Shown: piece after piece, positions 1 to 10,760 of the stretch
Layout of the letters: each line of letters begins with the position of its first letter
Numbering within the stretch: the stretch's first letter is position 1
Source of the DNA: Sciurus carolinensis
Taxonomy: Eukaryota; Chordata; Mammalia; Rodentia; Sciuridae
Reading direction: 5' to 3'
Assembly (NCBI RefSeq): GCF_902686445.1
Contig: NC_062214.1
Coordinates: 47,377,454 to 47,441,453 of the forward strand
Length of the DNA: 64,000 bases
The notes under the pieces: generated by a model
Database searches by the model: none
What the model saw: only the letters and a program-made list of their open reading frames with translations
What the model was told of the DNA's origin: nothing
Translations under genes and position numbers: made by a program

Positions 1-81
1 ATATATATCTTTATCACACTATATATATGTGTGATATATATATATCTTTATATATATATATATCTTCATATATATAGTGTG
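1..81. repeat. AT microsatellite
   Basis: Runs of TA dinucleotides with interruptions. They include a short inverted repeat (ATCACAC, TA spacer, GTGTGAT at about 14-34). Confidence 0.9.
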
Positions 82-83
82 AT

Positions 84-1233
84 TTATAAAGTAAATGTAG
101 TAAAAGATTAACAAAAATAACTAATAATAAAAATAGAACAATTATATTGATATGCTGTAATAAAATTACCAGCGTCACTACTTTTGCACTTTGAAGTCAT
201 TATATGTAAGTTTCTTCAACACAAGAACTGAAATACTTTGACAGTAGATCTGATAACAGACAGCTACTACGTGAATTATGGGAGGGTAGCACACACAGCA
301 TGGATTTATTGAACAAAGGGATGATTTACATCCTGGTAGGATGAGTTTTCATCATGCTGTTTGAAATGGCACATAATTTAAAACTTGTAAGTTGTTTATT
401 TCTGGAATTTTCCAACTGTTTTATTCATGGATGGTTGACCTTGGGTGTTGGGGGCTATGCCATGCAGACTACACCATGATGGCACCTGGCAGCCAGCCAG
501 AAGTTGTTTTGATCACATCGGTGGTGAGGCAGTCGGTTAGCATAAACACACTCAGGTGCTTTATCATAGGCCATATTCAAGTGAGTCCACGCACACAATG
601 CATGCACATGTGTTCCTGAGTGCTCCTGCTCAAGTGCCTGCTCGTTTTGACCTTTGCCGTGATTGGGCTGCTGGCTCCTCGCCTGATCTTCGCTTAACTG
701 GCGTGGCCCTACCCTCCGCCTCCTGGAGGGAATATAAGTGGGCAGTAGGCAGAAGGCAAAAAGCAGTAGGCAGAAGGCAGAAGGCAGATGGCAGATTGCA
801 GAGTGGAGGACTAAGAACACACCTCTAGGTCGCAGATTGCAGATAGCAGTACACCGGATGCATTACTAAGAAGCACCTCTGATAGACAGCACCTTTAGCA
901 TGCACCTCTAGCATGCACCTTTAGTTCGCAGGATGCAGGACGCACCTCTAAGAAGCAGCAGCAGAACTCTAAGAAGAAACAGATCTCTGAAAGCGTAGCA
1001 AGCCTCTTTCTCTAAAATTCCCTCTCAAAGCCTCTCTTTCTCTAAAATAAAGCAAACCTCCCTTCCTCTATAAGCTAGAGAATAAGCAAGCAAGCAAGGA
1101 AGCAGCTCAGGAATAGAAGTAGTTTATTTCCAGTCCACCTCCCATAAATATCTGCGGGATTGTTGCTGCAGGTGGCAACACGTGGGTAACTGAAACCACA
1201 GAAAGTGAAATTGCAGATGAAGGGTGACTACCA
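84..1233 (-). mobile_element. Tigger/pogo-type DNA transposon, split by an LTR
   Basis: The left part (84-445) carries the AT-rich body and the TTGACC stretch of a Tigger-type non-autonomous element. The right part (1181-1233) carries the GTAACTGAAACC stretch and the degraded terminal inverted repeat ending near GACTAC. The two halves join into one element if 446-1180 is removed. A copy of the same family lies at 24907-25235 in the other orientation. No transposase reading frame remains. Confidence 0.7.
446..1180 (+). mobile_element. Solo LTR of an ERVK-like endogenous retrovirus
   Basis: A 735-bp block begins TGTTG and ends CAACA, the inverted termini of an LTR. A TATAAG box lies at 733-738 and an AATAAA poly(A) signal at 1046-1051. 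Flanking hexamers CTTGGG (440-445) and CGTGGG (1181-1186) differ at one base, fitting the 6-bp duplication of ERVK integration. Downstream of the TATA box is a run of short GCAGAAGGCA-like repeats (about 744-800). No internal retroviral sequence adjoins it, so this is a solo LTR left by recombination. Confidence 0.75.
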
Positions 1234-1236
1234 TAT

Positions 1237-1960
1237 TTATTCAGTGTAATTTGTTGCACTAAATATATGTGAATACACACATATATGTGTATACAATATA
1301 TTGTATTAAATATAAACTTCTCATGTTATATGAAAATATAATGAGTTTGTTATATTGAAACTACAGCTAACTTTGTGACCCCCACTGCCACATTATTTCC
1401 TGCCACTCCAACTTTTGATATGGAGTAGAGGAGTCAACACTTGACATGGTTCTGTTGATCATCCTCCCTCTTGGGGGCGATAGGCATGGCATGTCTCCAT
1501 GTGTAGTTGCTTTTTAATCTTAATAATCAATATATCATTAGAAACTTATTGGAAAAATATTGGGAAGGTTTTACTGTATTGGGACACAAAATAGTGCACA
1601 ATAAAAATTCAGCAGTGATACATAGATAAAATATAAGAAAATAAACAATTATAGCTGTGCTTGAGTTTAAAGGAGCCTGTGATTGCTTTAGTATAATAAT
1701 AGATGGATAAAGAGGCATTCCTCTGAGCTTGGATGCAGTGTTTAGTCTTTGTTGCTTTCCTAGTTTTAATAGTTGATTCTAGAGATACTTTACATAATAA
1801 AAACATTTCGGTTAGTCATACATATAATTCGTGCTTTTCCTATGTTTTGTCTAATTCTTTGAGAATCAGAATAAGACTGTAGTCTGCCATTATATGAATT
1901 AGAATAGACTAAATATTAATTATAAGTTGATTTCTTTGCCCTTTAATAATAGTAAAGGCT
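1237..1960. other. Unassigned AT-rich stretch
   Basis: It contains a short TA/TG-rich tract near 1262-1300 and otherwise sequence I cannot assign. There is no convincing reading frame. Confidence 0.5.
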
Positions 1961-1966
1961 TCTCAT

Positions 1967-2403
1967 TGTTAAACACTGGAGTTCATGGTGGGGGTCGTTT
2001 CTCAGAAAATTTAGTAACATGTTTGTTCTGAAGGTTAAAGGCTGGCAGACCACGGTGCCCTCAGTTTAGCTGGGAGACAAGTTTGTTTCAGTTTATCTGT
2101 GAGACAAGGCTGTTTTAATCTAGCTGGGAAATAAGGTTGTTTTGGTCTGGGCTGTCATATAGAGAGAATGTGTACTTTGAGAAGAAGTATAGATTGTACT
2201 TTTGAAGGTTTTTCTTGTTTTAAACTAACCAAAAATGATATAATTATTACTAAAGAAAAATATCTATAAAAAGCTGGCTGTAAAAATAAAGACAGATTCA
2301 GCCCCAGAACCCTTGGTGTCTCTGTGTGCTGTTTCTCCACTGTGCCGATGCCTCCCATCCACCTAGGACCCCCGACCCTGCTAGGGCTGGACCCAGCACC
2401 TCA
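1967..2403 (+). mobile_element. Probable solo LTR, family uncertain
   Basis: It has LTR-like order: three 27-28-bp imperfect repeats (2064-2145) with the core GAGACAAG, then TATAAAAA at 2265-2272, AATAAA at 2285-2290, a GC-richer R/U5-like stretch and an end at CCCAGCA. The left boundary is approximate because I could not confirm a target duplication. I infer an LTR from this architecture, not from a recognised family. Confidence 0.5.
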
Positions 2404-2439
2404 CATTACATTTAGTAATCCATAAATTTTTATTTTGGA

Positions 2440-2899
2440 ATAAATTGGTATTTACAGAGAAATCATAATGTTAGTACAACCGTTTCTGGCATACCCTTTT
2501 CCTAATAGTAACCTTACACTGTGGTGCAGTTTTAAATATACTAAATTAATATTGGTATGTGACTGTTAACTACATTCTGTAAATATTTCAAAAAGTTATT
2601 TGAATTCCAACAAATTTTCCACATACATTCTTTTATTCCACCAGAAACCAATTTAGAATCTCCCATTGGATTTAGTAGTTCTAACTCCTTGGTCAGAACT
2701 ATTTCTCAGTCTTTCCTTGTTTTTCATGAACTTACCAATTTTAAGGGGCATTGGTTAGGTATTTCAAAGATTGAACCTCAATTTGGGTCTTGTAATGTTT
2801 TACTTATGATTAGACTGAGATTGTGGTTTATATTATGGGGGACAGGATAGCGACATGACTTACTGCTGATGCACTTAAATTTGATGATTTGATTAAGGT
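2440..2899 (-). mobile_element. L1M 3'UTR fragment (antisense), left part
   Basis: The sequence resembles the 3'UTR of ancient mammalian L1M elements read in antisense, including the TTTCTCAGTCTTTCCTTGTTT stretch near 2701. It resumes after the MST-like LTR at 3256. Confidence 0.6.
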
Positions 2900-3255
2900 T
2901 GTTTCTTCCGAAAGTTTAGGTACTGAATACTTTATCCTCAAGTTTGTATGTCATTGGTATTTGGGGGTGAGACCTTTGGAAGGTAATTATAGTTATATGA
3001 GATCATGTCGGTAGGGTTCATGTGGTGACATTAGTGACTTTGTAAGGAGAAGACCTAAGCTGGCACGCTTGCTCTGTCTCCCCATGTGATGCCCTCCCCC
3101 ATAATATGATGCAGCAAGAAGAACTTCACCTGATGCCAACCCTACACTCTTGGACTTCCCAGCCTCCAGAACCATAAACTAAATAAACCTGTATTCCTAT
3201 AAAAATGACTCATGCCCCGGTATTTTGTCACAGCAATAGTAAACAGACTAACACA
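2900..3255 (+). mobile_element. ERVL-MaLR solo LTR (MST-like)
   Basis: It follows MST/THE-type LTR order: GGGGTGAGACCTTTGGA, then GAGAAGACCTAAGCTGGCA, CCCATGTGATGCC, GACTTCCCAGCCTCCAGAA, a poly(A) signal AATAAA, and the terminal GTATTTTGTCACAGCAA ... AGACTAACACA. It interrupts an L1M 3'UTR that continues on both sides. Confidence 0.8.
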
Positions 3256-3400
3256 AGTGGTGTCTGCCAGGATCTTCTACTGTAATTATTATTTTCCTTT
3301 TTTTTTCTCTGCCCTTTGGTAGTTAGTCATAAACCTAGCCCACTTTGAGTGGAGGAGGAAATTAATCTCCACCTCTTAGTGAAATAACTTCATGTTATAT
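3256..3400 (-). mobile_element. L1M 3'UTR fragment (antisense), right part
   Basis: The TGGTGTCTGCCAGGATCTTC stretch continues the L1M 3'UTR interrupted at 2899. Confidence 0.55.
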
Positions 3401-4199
3401 GGAATTCTTCAATAATAAAACTTTGTCTCTTCTCCTCACTTACGCACTTATTCAATCATTTATTTATATTACTATAAAACTCAAGTGTATTTATTTTATG
3501 CTTAGGTTGATAATCCAACACTGTTATTTATAAAGTTTTATCAGCACATGGGTGAGGAACTATTTAGTTGGTCTGTGGGGGAGTTGGGAAGGTTTGTGTA
3601 TTGAGGATAGTGTTATTAGACAGTAGGAAAGAAAAATAGGTATTTTAGTGAAAATAAACCATGCCTAATAACTTAATGCACCTTTCCTTTTTTTGCTTCC
3701 TCTTTTTTGAGACTTTGGGTTTCATTTTCAATGTTAATCTTTTATTAAAGAGCACAAAATGTGCAACTGTGTCTGGTTCTACATTTAACTGTGATTTACA
3801 TAAACTAGAATTAAGAAAGGTGCCTTCAGTAAGGTTAGATAACTTTTCTAGGTCCAAAAGCTAATTGGCAACAGACTGCAGGGTCGTCTGGGCGATACCT
3901 TTATAGCCAGTATCAAAGCAAAAGGCATCCTACCAGTGAGTATTACAAATACCACTCTGCACTCTAGGAAAACCTGTCTTATTTATCTTTGAATAAATTT
4001 GTATTCTTCAATTCTGGTATTCACACGTTCAGTTTTAACTTTCAAAGAGCCATCTGAGTTGCACTGTGTGGGCTTGACTCACTGAGTCCCACATGTGTGG
4101 TGTGTCTGTGTGTGTGTGTGTGTGTATGGCTGCTCCAGTGGATCCTTGAAATCAACAACTACACTTGTTGTCTTCTTGCTGCCCTTCTTCCAGCACTTT
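3401..4199. other. Unassigned stretch with a TG microsatellite
   Basis: No gene and no recognised repeat, apart from a (TG)n tract at about 4098-4128. Opposite-strand open frames near 3645-3864 overlap each other and have no coding features. Confidence 0.5.
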
Positions 4200-5130
4200 A
4201 TCTTGGCCAGGGAACTCTGCACATGAGTTTCCCAAGCAAGAAATCTGGGTGGTGTTTTGTATGACTCTCTACACTTTCTTCCACATCAGGTATCAAGAAA
4301 TATTTTATTAAACATTGCTCACATCTATCCCTGCCTCTCCATCTCTACAGCCCTGGGTAAATCTCTCACTATCTTTAATTTGCATTCCTGTATTGGGTCA
4401 TAAACCAAAGGTCTTCAGTTTTTCTATTCCCACTCCCACCTTACACATGCCTAATTGCACAGACAACAGATGATTCATCTAAATCCCAAGTCCATCGTGC
4501 CACTCTATTCTAAGAAATATCTGGTGGCTCTCTACTGACTGTAATGTAAAAAATGAAAGTCTTGCCCTAAATGTACCCTGTTTCCTTGCCTATGGTTTTC
4601 CCTATACACCTTCTCTTTTTCTGTTTCTTCAACATAAATTAATTTGCTTCCTTCCCAAATTGTTTTACAATTTATTAAAGCTTCTTGTATTTCCATGCCT
4701 CTATGCTCTTTGCTCTTCCTGGAATTTCCATCCTTCTTGGAAAAACTTACCTACTCTCTAACACCATGCTATTCACAGAGTGTTCTGCCAACCATCAGCA
4801 TCAACACTGTACAGGGGAGCTTGACAGAAATACAGAACATTAAGCACTACCCGAGACCACTAATTTAGAATACAACTTTTAACAGCATCACTAAGTGATT
4901 TGCATACATCTTAAAGATTGAGGAGTGCTACACTTTGACATCTCAGTCATCGGCCTCCCCTGAAAGTTTTCTGTGAACCTTTTCTCCCTGTTATCAGGTA
5001 CCTACCTATTTGCTCTGCCTACTTGATGTTGCATAGAAATCATTTTTCCATGTGAGAGCTTGAGGGAAAGAAGGATGCATTATGCTTATCATTGTATCCT
5101 CTGAGTCTATGCAAAGGCTCACTTTCTTTC
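4200..5130 (+). mobile_element. L2 LINE 3' region, interrupted by MER5A
   Basis: Diverged match to the L2 3' end in sense order: TGGTGGCTCTCTACTGACTG, CTTTGCTCTTCCTGGAATTT, then beyond the 4812-4932 insertion CCATGTGAGAGCTTGAGG and a terminal stretch near 5100. It is far too decayed to code. Confidence 0.55.
4812..4932 (+). mobile_element. MER5A-like hAT-Charlie fragment
   Basis: Matches the 3' two thirds of MER5A: GACAGAAATACAGAA, ACCCGAGACCACT, TTTTAACAGCATCACTAAG, and a degraded GAGGAGTGCTAC terminal repeat. Confidence 0.65.
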
Positions 5131-7327
5131 ATACCATAAACAGATTACAAACACTTGCCAGTCACAATACAAGTGATGAGGATGGCAATGATGAATGCAT
5201 ATGGTGAAGCCTATTCACAGTTTGGTCATGGAGACTATGTAGACAATGTTCATCAGACAGAAACAAAGATTTAAGAACAATCTTCACAATGAATCTGAAA
5301 GCAGAGTGCTAGAAGCTGAAGGAGTAGATAAGCATTTACTAACTGGATGTGCTTGAGGCTCCACAGGGAGCACAGTTCACACAGGTAGGCACAGAAGAGA
5401 CAAGATCAAAGAGTGGATTTGATGATTGTATTACCTGGTCATCAAATAGCTGGAACTATAACTACAGGTAACACACTCTTAGGAGAGACCATAGAGTTAT
5501 GGTTACTAATTACCTGTTTGAACCTCATTTTCAGTACCCCTGGCCCATGAATTCTCATCTTTAGAGGTACATTGATTCTTGGACACTCTGGCTTGACATA
5601 GAGGCAATAAAAGGTATGTTCCCAGAGCTTTTGCTTATAGAATTGAGTAGGATGCCAACAATATCTACAGCAGGGGAAGGATGTGCATTCAGGTGTGCCT
5701 GTCAAAATAATGACCATAGGCACCAGAGAGCAGAAGCAGAGAAAACTGATTTTACAGCATCACTTTGAAGGAAAGACATTGGGTATTCCACCATCTACAA
5801 AAATAGTGTAAATAGCAGGGTTTTTTTCATCACATTTTGTCAAGACAACTCTAGCTGTTCTAGATTTGTTGTCTTTGGAATGGTCACACTCATAGCCAAA
5901 CTACCTGGGCAAGATATCTAGCAAATCAAGAAGGAGAAGAATCCTCTATCTTTTCTCCTCCTCCAAGGGGTGTTCCACACTGTCAGTAGCTTCCCAGCTC
6001 CCAGACATCAGGGAGTGGCAACTCATGGAAAGGCAGAAACCACTAGGAATGGTCGAATCCCTTAGTCAGACTCCTCTGCAATCTCTTGATCCTAGTACCT
6101 AGAGAGAGTCACTTACGCTATTGGAACACTCCAGCTTTTTCTAAAGGTGATGTTGTAAAGACTGAGGTTACAACATAGATGAGGATGTTATTGTTAGCAA
6201 AGAACTCATGCAACAAGCAAAATACTTCATTCAGAAACACAGAAATTTTCAAGCATGGGTGAAGGCAATTGCAGCAGAGCCCCTGAGCTCAGGGCACCTG
6301 TTTCTTATAGTTTGGTATATTTGGCATGATCCTACCTGGATCCTACCATTAGGTAAGTGACTTATGGGGCTCTCCAAAACTCCCACTAGGGACCTCCATT
6401 TTAAGACTGGGAGAATGGGGTACAGAGGAAAAGGAAAGGCAAAGTACTATCTAATGAACTAGAAGCCAGAGGAGAAATGAAGCAATGAGAAAACTTGGGG
6501 AAATGTAGATTTTGACTCAGAGAAGTTAGGCTGATTTTAATTGAAATTTTACAAGGAAAAAAAAGATCTGTGAGTATTAGACAGCTATATCAGAAAGAAT
6601 TTAGTTCTAGGTTGTTTTAAGACCCACTTTTTTTTTTCCCAGTAGACCTTAGCAACCTAAAAAAGGTATGCTGGCATTTCTTATCCCAAATTGGTAAAAT
6701 GAACCAACCACAATGACATTTTTCCAGTCAGCATGATCATGAATCATTCCTTTCTCTAAGGACCTGATTAATGTCACTACGAGGGACTCTAATTTCTTTC
6801 CACATTTATCATTTGGAAATAAAAACTGTTTATTTACTTTGCATGCCAAAGGGTAGATTAAATCAATAGAGGAAATTATAAGATTAACAACTGCAATTTA
6901 CTCATCAAATGGAGGTATTACATCATTTGGCTGAGCTCTTCTTCACAGGGAAGATGTGGTATTGGTACATTGCCAGCAAGAGCAGGCCAGACTGGGGCCA
7001 GTCTAATCGGTGCTTGGGAGCTGGTGGATCCTGGTCAGTGTGGTGGACTGAGAAACTCCCTTCTAGTTCTTTTTCTGCCACCAAACAAGAAAATAAGAAA
7101 GGAGTCTTTTCTTAAACTCTCCAAGTTAAAGTTTTAAGTACTTTGCCACAGCAAAGGGAGCTACAGAAGAAATGGAACAAAAAAAAGGCAAAAATAGTGT
7201 GATAAAATCCATAGAAAGTAACTGCATTTCTTAAATCAAGACATGGAAAGTTTAGTCTGACATGAATGAGGTCAACTTCCAGACAATGCAAAAATATTCT
7301 GTAAATTTTATAGGTTACCAAAAGGCC

Positions 7328-7328
<1 letters not shown>
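5131..7328. other. Unassigned stretch
   Basis: About 2.2 kb without a recognisable repeat or gene. The longest open frames (about 93 residues near 5442-5723) have no recognisable domain and no exon context. Confidence 0.5.

Positions 7329-7372
<44 letters not shown>
7329..7372. repeat. (CA)n microsatellite
   Basis: About 22 uninterrupted CA units, followed by an AG-rich tract at about 7400-7465. Long artificial open frames (poly Val-Cys and Thr-His) run across it. Confidence 0.97.
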
Positions 7373-7373
<1 letters not shown>

Positions 7374-7661
7374 ACAGACAGACAAACACTATATACACTA
7401 AGAAGAAGATAAAGAGGAAGGGAAGGAAAAAGAAAAAGAAAAGACAGAGATGAAAAGAAAGGAAAAGTCATACAGCATACATTTAAAACAAAAAAATCTC
7501 AAAAGTTAAGCTAATAATATGCAAAAGATAAAATGTAATGTTTGATCACTACATTAAGATGAAATAACACTAGCAAAGATAGATAGGGTAACATACCTAT
7601 TAGGAGAAAGACTTAAGGAATGAGATACATGTAAGAGGGACAGATAAAAAGAAATACATGA

Positions 7662-7848
7662 GTTGGGAGAGGTGTTACCCACCTGTAATTCTAGTTATTT
7701 AAGAGGATGAGGCAGGAGGATCACAAATTTTAAGCCAGCCTCAGTAATTTAACGAGAACCTTTCTCAAAATAAAACAGTTAAAAGATCTGGAGATGTAGT
7801 TCAGTGATAGAGTACCTCTAGGTTCAATCCCCAGTACTGAAGTGGGGG
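7662..7848 (+). mobile_element. B1-dID SINE
   Basis: A 7SL-derived B1 half (CACCTGTAATTCTAGTTA, GAGGCAGGAGGATCA) is joined to an ID-like half (GGAGATGTAGTTCAGTGATA ... TTCAATCCCCAGTA). This dimeric architecture is typical of squirrel-related rodents. Confidence 0.85.
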
Positions 7849-8189
7849 GAGAATAGATAAAGACATAAGCAAATGATAATAAAAAGATTACTAGCATTCA
7901 CCATAATAATATTATGCAAGGCTAAAATTATAGCAGAAAGCAATAAACCAAAGCAAATGAATAGTGAGTATTAATATAAGGTTACAATGATGATGCAACT
8001 GCATTTTATGCACTGTATAACAAGGGATAAAAATCATAAATCATAAGCTCTAGGCACTTCAAGAATAAATCAACAAAACCAGAGATAGTGTGAGGCTAAT
8101 ACATCTTTGTGATATCATAAGCGATAAAGTAAATGCAAATTCGCAAATAATGAGGGAAGTAGAGCTGTAGTTCTGAAACAAGCTACCCT

Positions 8190-8330
8190 CAGAACCTACT
8201 CTGTGCTGAAACACAAATAGATGGGCCCCACTCTAACACTTAGACTTCAGTTAGTTGGGGAAGAACCAGAAGCAGAAGTTCTGATGCTGCTGGGCCAGTG
8301 GTACTGGGTTCACACTTTGAGAACATGGTG
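8190..8330 (+). mobile_element. MER5A-like hAT-Charlie fragment
   Basis: Contains GGGCCCCACTCTAACACTTA, GAAGTTCTGATGCTGCTG and the terminal CACTTTGAGAACATGG, in MER5A order. Confidence 0.65.
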
Positions 8331-8363
8331 TGGAGAATCAAAATAAAATAATTAATAAAACGT

Positions 8364-8796
8364 TATCGCGTTCCCTCTGGCCGCAGAGAGAGACACGACA
8401 AATGTCTGAAGCTTTGGAAGTTTATTATGCACAGTCCCTCTCCTACACTTCTCTTACTCCCAGCTTCCGCGCACTCCCAGCTTCTCTTCTCTCAGCTTCT
8501 TCTTACTCCCAGCTTCCGCGCACTCCCAGCTTCCAGCTCAGCTTCAGCCTTCGCCCCCTACTCTCCCACCCACCAGGCTTATATACACTTCAACCAATCA
8601 GGGGAGAGCACACGAGGTAAACGCGGATAGCTGCAAGCATAGGGTAGGTACACGAGGGGGGCATGCTCTAATCACATCGTTAACTAGCCAATCATTGGAA
8701 TTCGCTGGTTGTTTACTGTATAGCTGGCCGCTTTTGGCTCAGCGTCAGGCGCCATCTTGACCATGCCCAAGGCTGGGGGTCCCGGAAACCCCAACA
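8364..8796 (-). mobile_element. Young IAP-like ERVK solo LTR
   Basis: On the minus strand this 433-bp LTR starts TGTTGGGG, has a TATA box at the complement of 8578-8588 and a poly(A) signal at the complement of 8421-8426, and ends CGCGATA. It is flanked by a perfect 6-bp duplication, AAACGT (8358-8363 and 8797-8802), as expected for ERVK/IAP integrase. Its R region holds a 32-bp unit present twice with a 49-bp period (8453 and 8502), like the variable pyrimidine-rich repeats of rodent IAP LTRs. CpG sites and the perfect duplication suggest it is recent. Confidence 0.88.
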
Positions 8797-8943
8797 AAAC
8801 GTAACTATACATCTCTAATGACAGAACATGAACTATTTACCACAAAAGACCACTTGTGAATCCACAGAAAATTGAAAAAAGTAGAAATAGTTTGGACTTA
8901 AACTCTTATCCCAAACAATAAAGTTGAAAACTATTAGCTCCCA

Positions 8944-9236
8944 TTTTTTTTTTTTTTTTGGACTGGTGATTGAACCCAGGTGTGCTTAACCACTGAGACA
9001 ATTCCCCAGCCCTTTTGTATATTTTATTTTGTATATTTTATTTAGGGTCTCACCGAGTTGCTTGAGCCAATTCCCCAGCCCTTTTGTATATTTTATTTTG
9101 TATATTTTATTTAGGGTCTCACTGAGTTGTTTAGTACCTTGCTTTTGCTGTGGCTGGATTTGAACTCATGATTCTCCTGCCTCAGCTTCCCCAGCTGCTG
9201 GGATTACAGGCGTGTGCCACCACACCCCACTGGATT
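8944..9236 (-). mobile_element. B1-dID SINE with an internal 69-bp duplication
   Basis: A poly(T) tract, then the ID-like half (GATTGAACCCAGGTGTGC) and the B1 half (TGGGATTACAGGCGTGTGCC), gives minus orientation. The unit starting ATTCCCCAGCCC at 9001 recurs at 9070, so the middle of the element is tandemly duplicated. Confidence 0.85.
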
Positions 9237-9727
9237 CTTTTTATATGTATAGAATTTTCTGAAAAATCATATCAATGAGGTTTTTTGGGGTGGCAAAATT
9301 GAGGATTTTTGTCTTCACTTTTGTTTTTCATTGTCTTTCATCAACTATTAATTTTTGTAAATAAAAAAAAGATAGACAATGTGATTGCATGCAGGAACCA
9401 TTGCACCCAGCTGTTCTTTTTTAATCACTTATAATTTTAAATTGAATAAAAATAAAATAGATGCCTACAAATAATTCAATATTTCCAGCTCATGTGAAAA
9501 AAATGGGTAAATTCTGCAGTGAATCTAGTCAGATCCTGAGACACAGTTGATTTTTCTTGAACCCATTACCAGTCATTCCTGAGGACTGCAAAATAGTCTT
9601 GTTGAGTCATATTGTTGAGTAAGTGAACTTTCTGATGAACAACTAACTTTCCAAACATCTGGCTGAAGCTCGTGTGCTAGTTCCAGTTAAGCCTAGCATT
9701 TCAAAATGTTAGTAATATATGCTTTAA
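9237..9727. other. Unassigned stretch
   Basis: AT-rich sequence with no gene or recognised repeat. Confidence 0.45.
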
Positions 9728-9728
9728 T

Positions 9729-10055
9729 ATGTCTTAGTCTATTTTCTGTTGCTATAATTGAACACCCAAAGCCAGGTAGTTTGTAAAAAATGATGATTTA
9801 TTTACCTCATGGTTTTGGAGACTGGGAATTAAAGAACCTGGTTCTAATTTCTGGTGAGGTTCTTCTTGCTGCATCATAACATGGCAGAGGCCATCACATG
9901 GTGACAAAGAGCAAGCTTCCAGCACTGACTCTCTTCCTCTTCTTATAAAGTCGCAAAATGCCATCATGAGTGCCTCACCCTCATGACCTCATCTAACCCT
10001 AATTAATTCCCAAAAGTCCCACCTCCCAATATCATAGCATATAACTTATTAACAT
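9729..10055 (-). mobile_element. ERVL-MaLR solo LTR (MST-like)
   Basis: Antisense MST order: ATGTCTTAGTCTATTTTCTG, TTATTTACCTCATGG, ATCACATGGTGACAAAGAG, CCTCATGACCTCATCTAACC, CCCACCTCCCAATATCATA. Confidence 0.8.
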
Positions 10056-10574
10056 AGTAGTAATGACTTAGAGGAAGAAAAGAAAAATTTTTAAAGGTGA
10101 GCAGGAGGCAGGAAGTAGGTAGGAGAGGAAAACAGAGGCAACAGATAATAATAAAACAAATTCAGATAAAAACTCAGTAAAGAAAACTTCTTGAGAGAAA
10201 AAAAAAATGGCCTCTTTGAAATCTTCAGGAAGGAATAGGTTTCTTATGGTCATGCCAGCCTCAATTATTCGTAGGAGAACCCAAAGGGACCCACCAGAGA
10301 ACTTTTAGTTAACTATGGTCTCAGAGTGAAAGCAGCAAGTGGTGGAGGTCCAGAGGTGGGACATCACGCACCCAAGTCTGCAAGATTCCCCAGGACAGAG
10401 AAGAAATTTTGAGCCAGGCCTATTTCTAAAGCATAAGCACATTTCATTATACCTGGGAAGAAAGAGGGGAAAAGAGTTCCACATCCTTTCCTGCTGTCTT
10501 CCTGGGCATTCATGTTTCTTCATCTTCTAAGTGGTAAAACTTCCTCAAAATCTACATTTATTTCAACCTCATTT
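10056..10574. other. Unassigned stretch
   Basis: No gene or repeat recognised; purine-rich at 10070-10210. Confidence 0.45.
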
Positions 10575-10760
10575 AAAAGACTTTCCATATTTGGCCATGT
10601 GCCAGGAACTTTACACACATTCCACTATTGAACAGTTTTGTGAGAGACATACTCCATTATCCTCACTTTACCAATGAAGGATCTGAGGTCAGCAAAGTTA
10701 GTCCCTGTGTCCTGACAGTGACCTGAGTCCCCATCTGTCTGGACTCCAACACCAGGACAT
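10575..10760 (-). mobile_element. MIR SINE fragment
   Basis: Antisense MIR order: CATGTGCCAGGAACTTTACA, ATCCTCACTTTACCAATGA, GTCAGCAAAGTTAGTC, CTGGACTCCAACACCAGG. Confidence 0.6.

Noticed and set aside
455..820. Minus-strand 121-residue frame with a repeated FCLLP-like pattern
   Set aside because: It lies wholly in the 735-bp LTR. The repeated residues come from its GCAGAAGGCA-type repeats.
7112..7471. 119-residue frame with a Val-Cys run
   Set aside because: Produced by the (CA)n microsatellite.
8330..8630. Two overlapping Ser/Leu/Pro-rich forward frames
   Set aside because: They are the antisense of the IAP-like LTR R region.
446..8796. The two ERVK-like LTRs as ends of one provirus
   Set aside because: They are in opposite orientation, differ in length and sequence, and each has its own target duplication.
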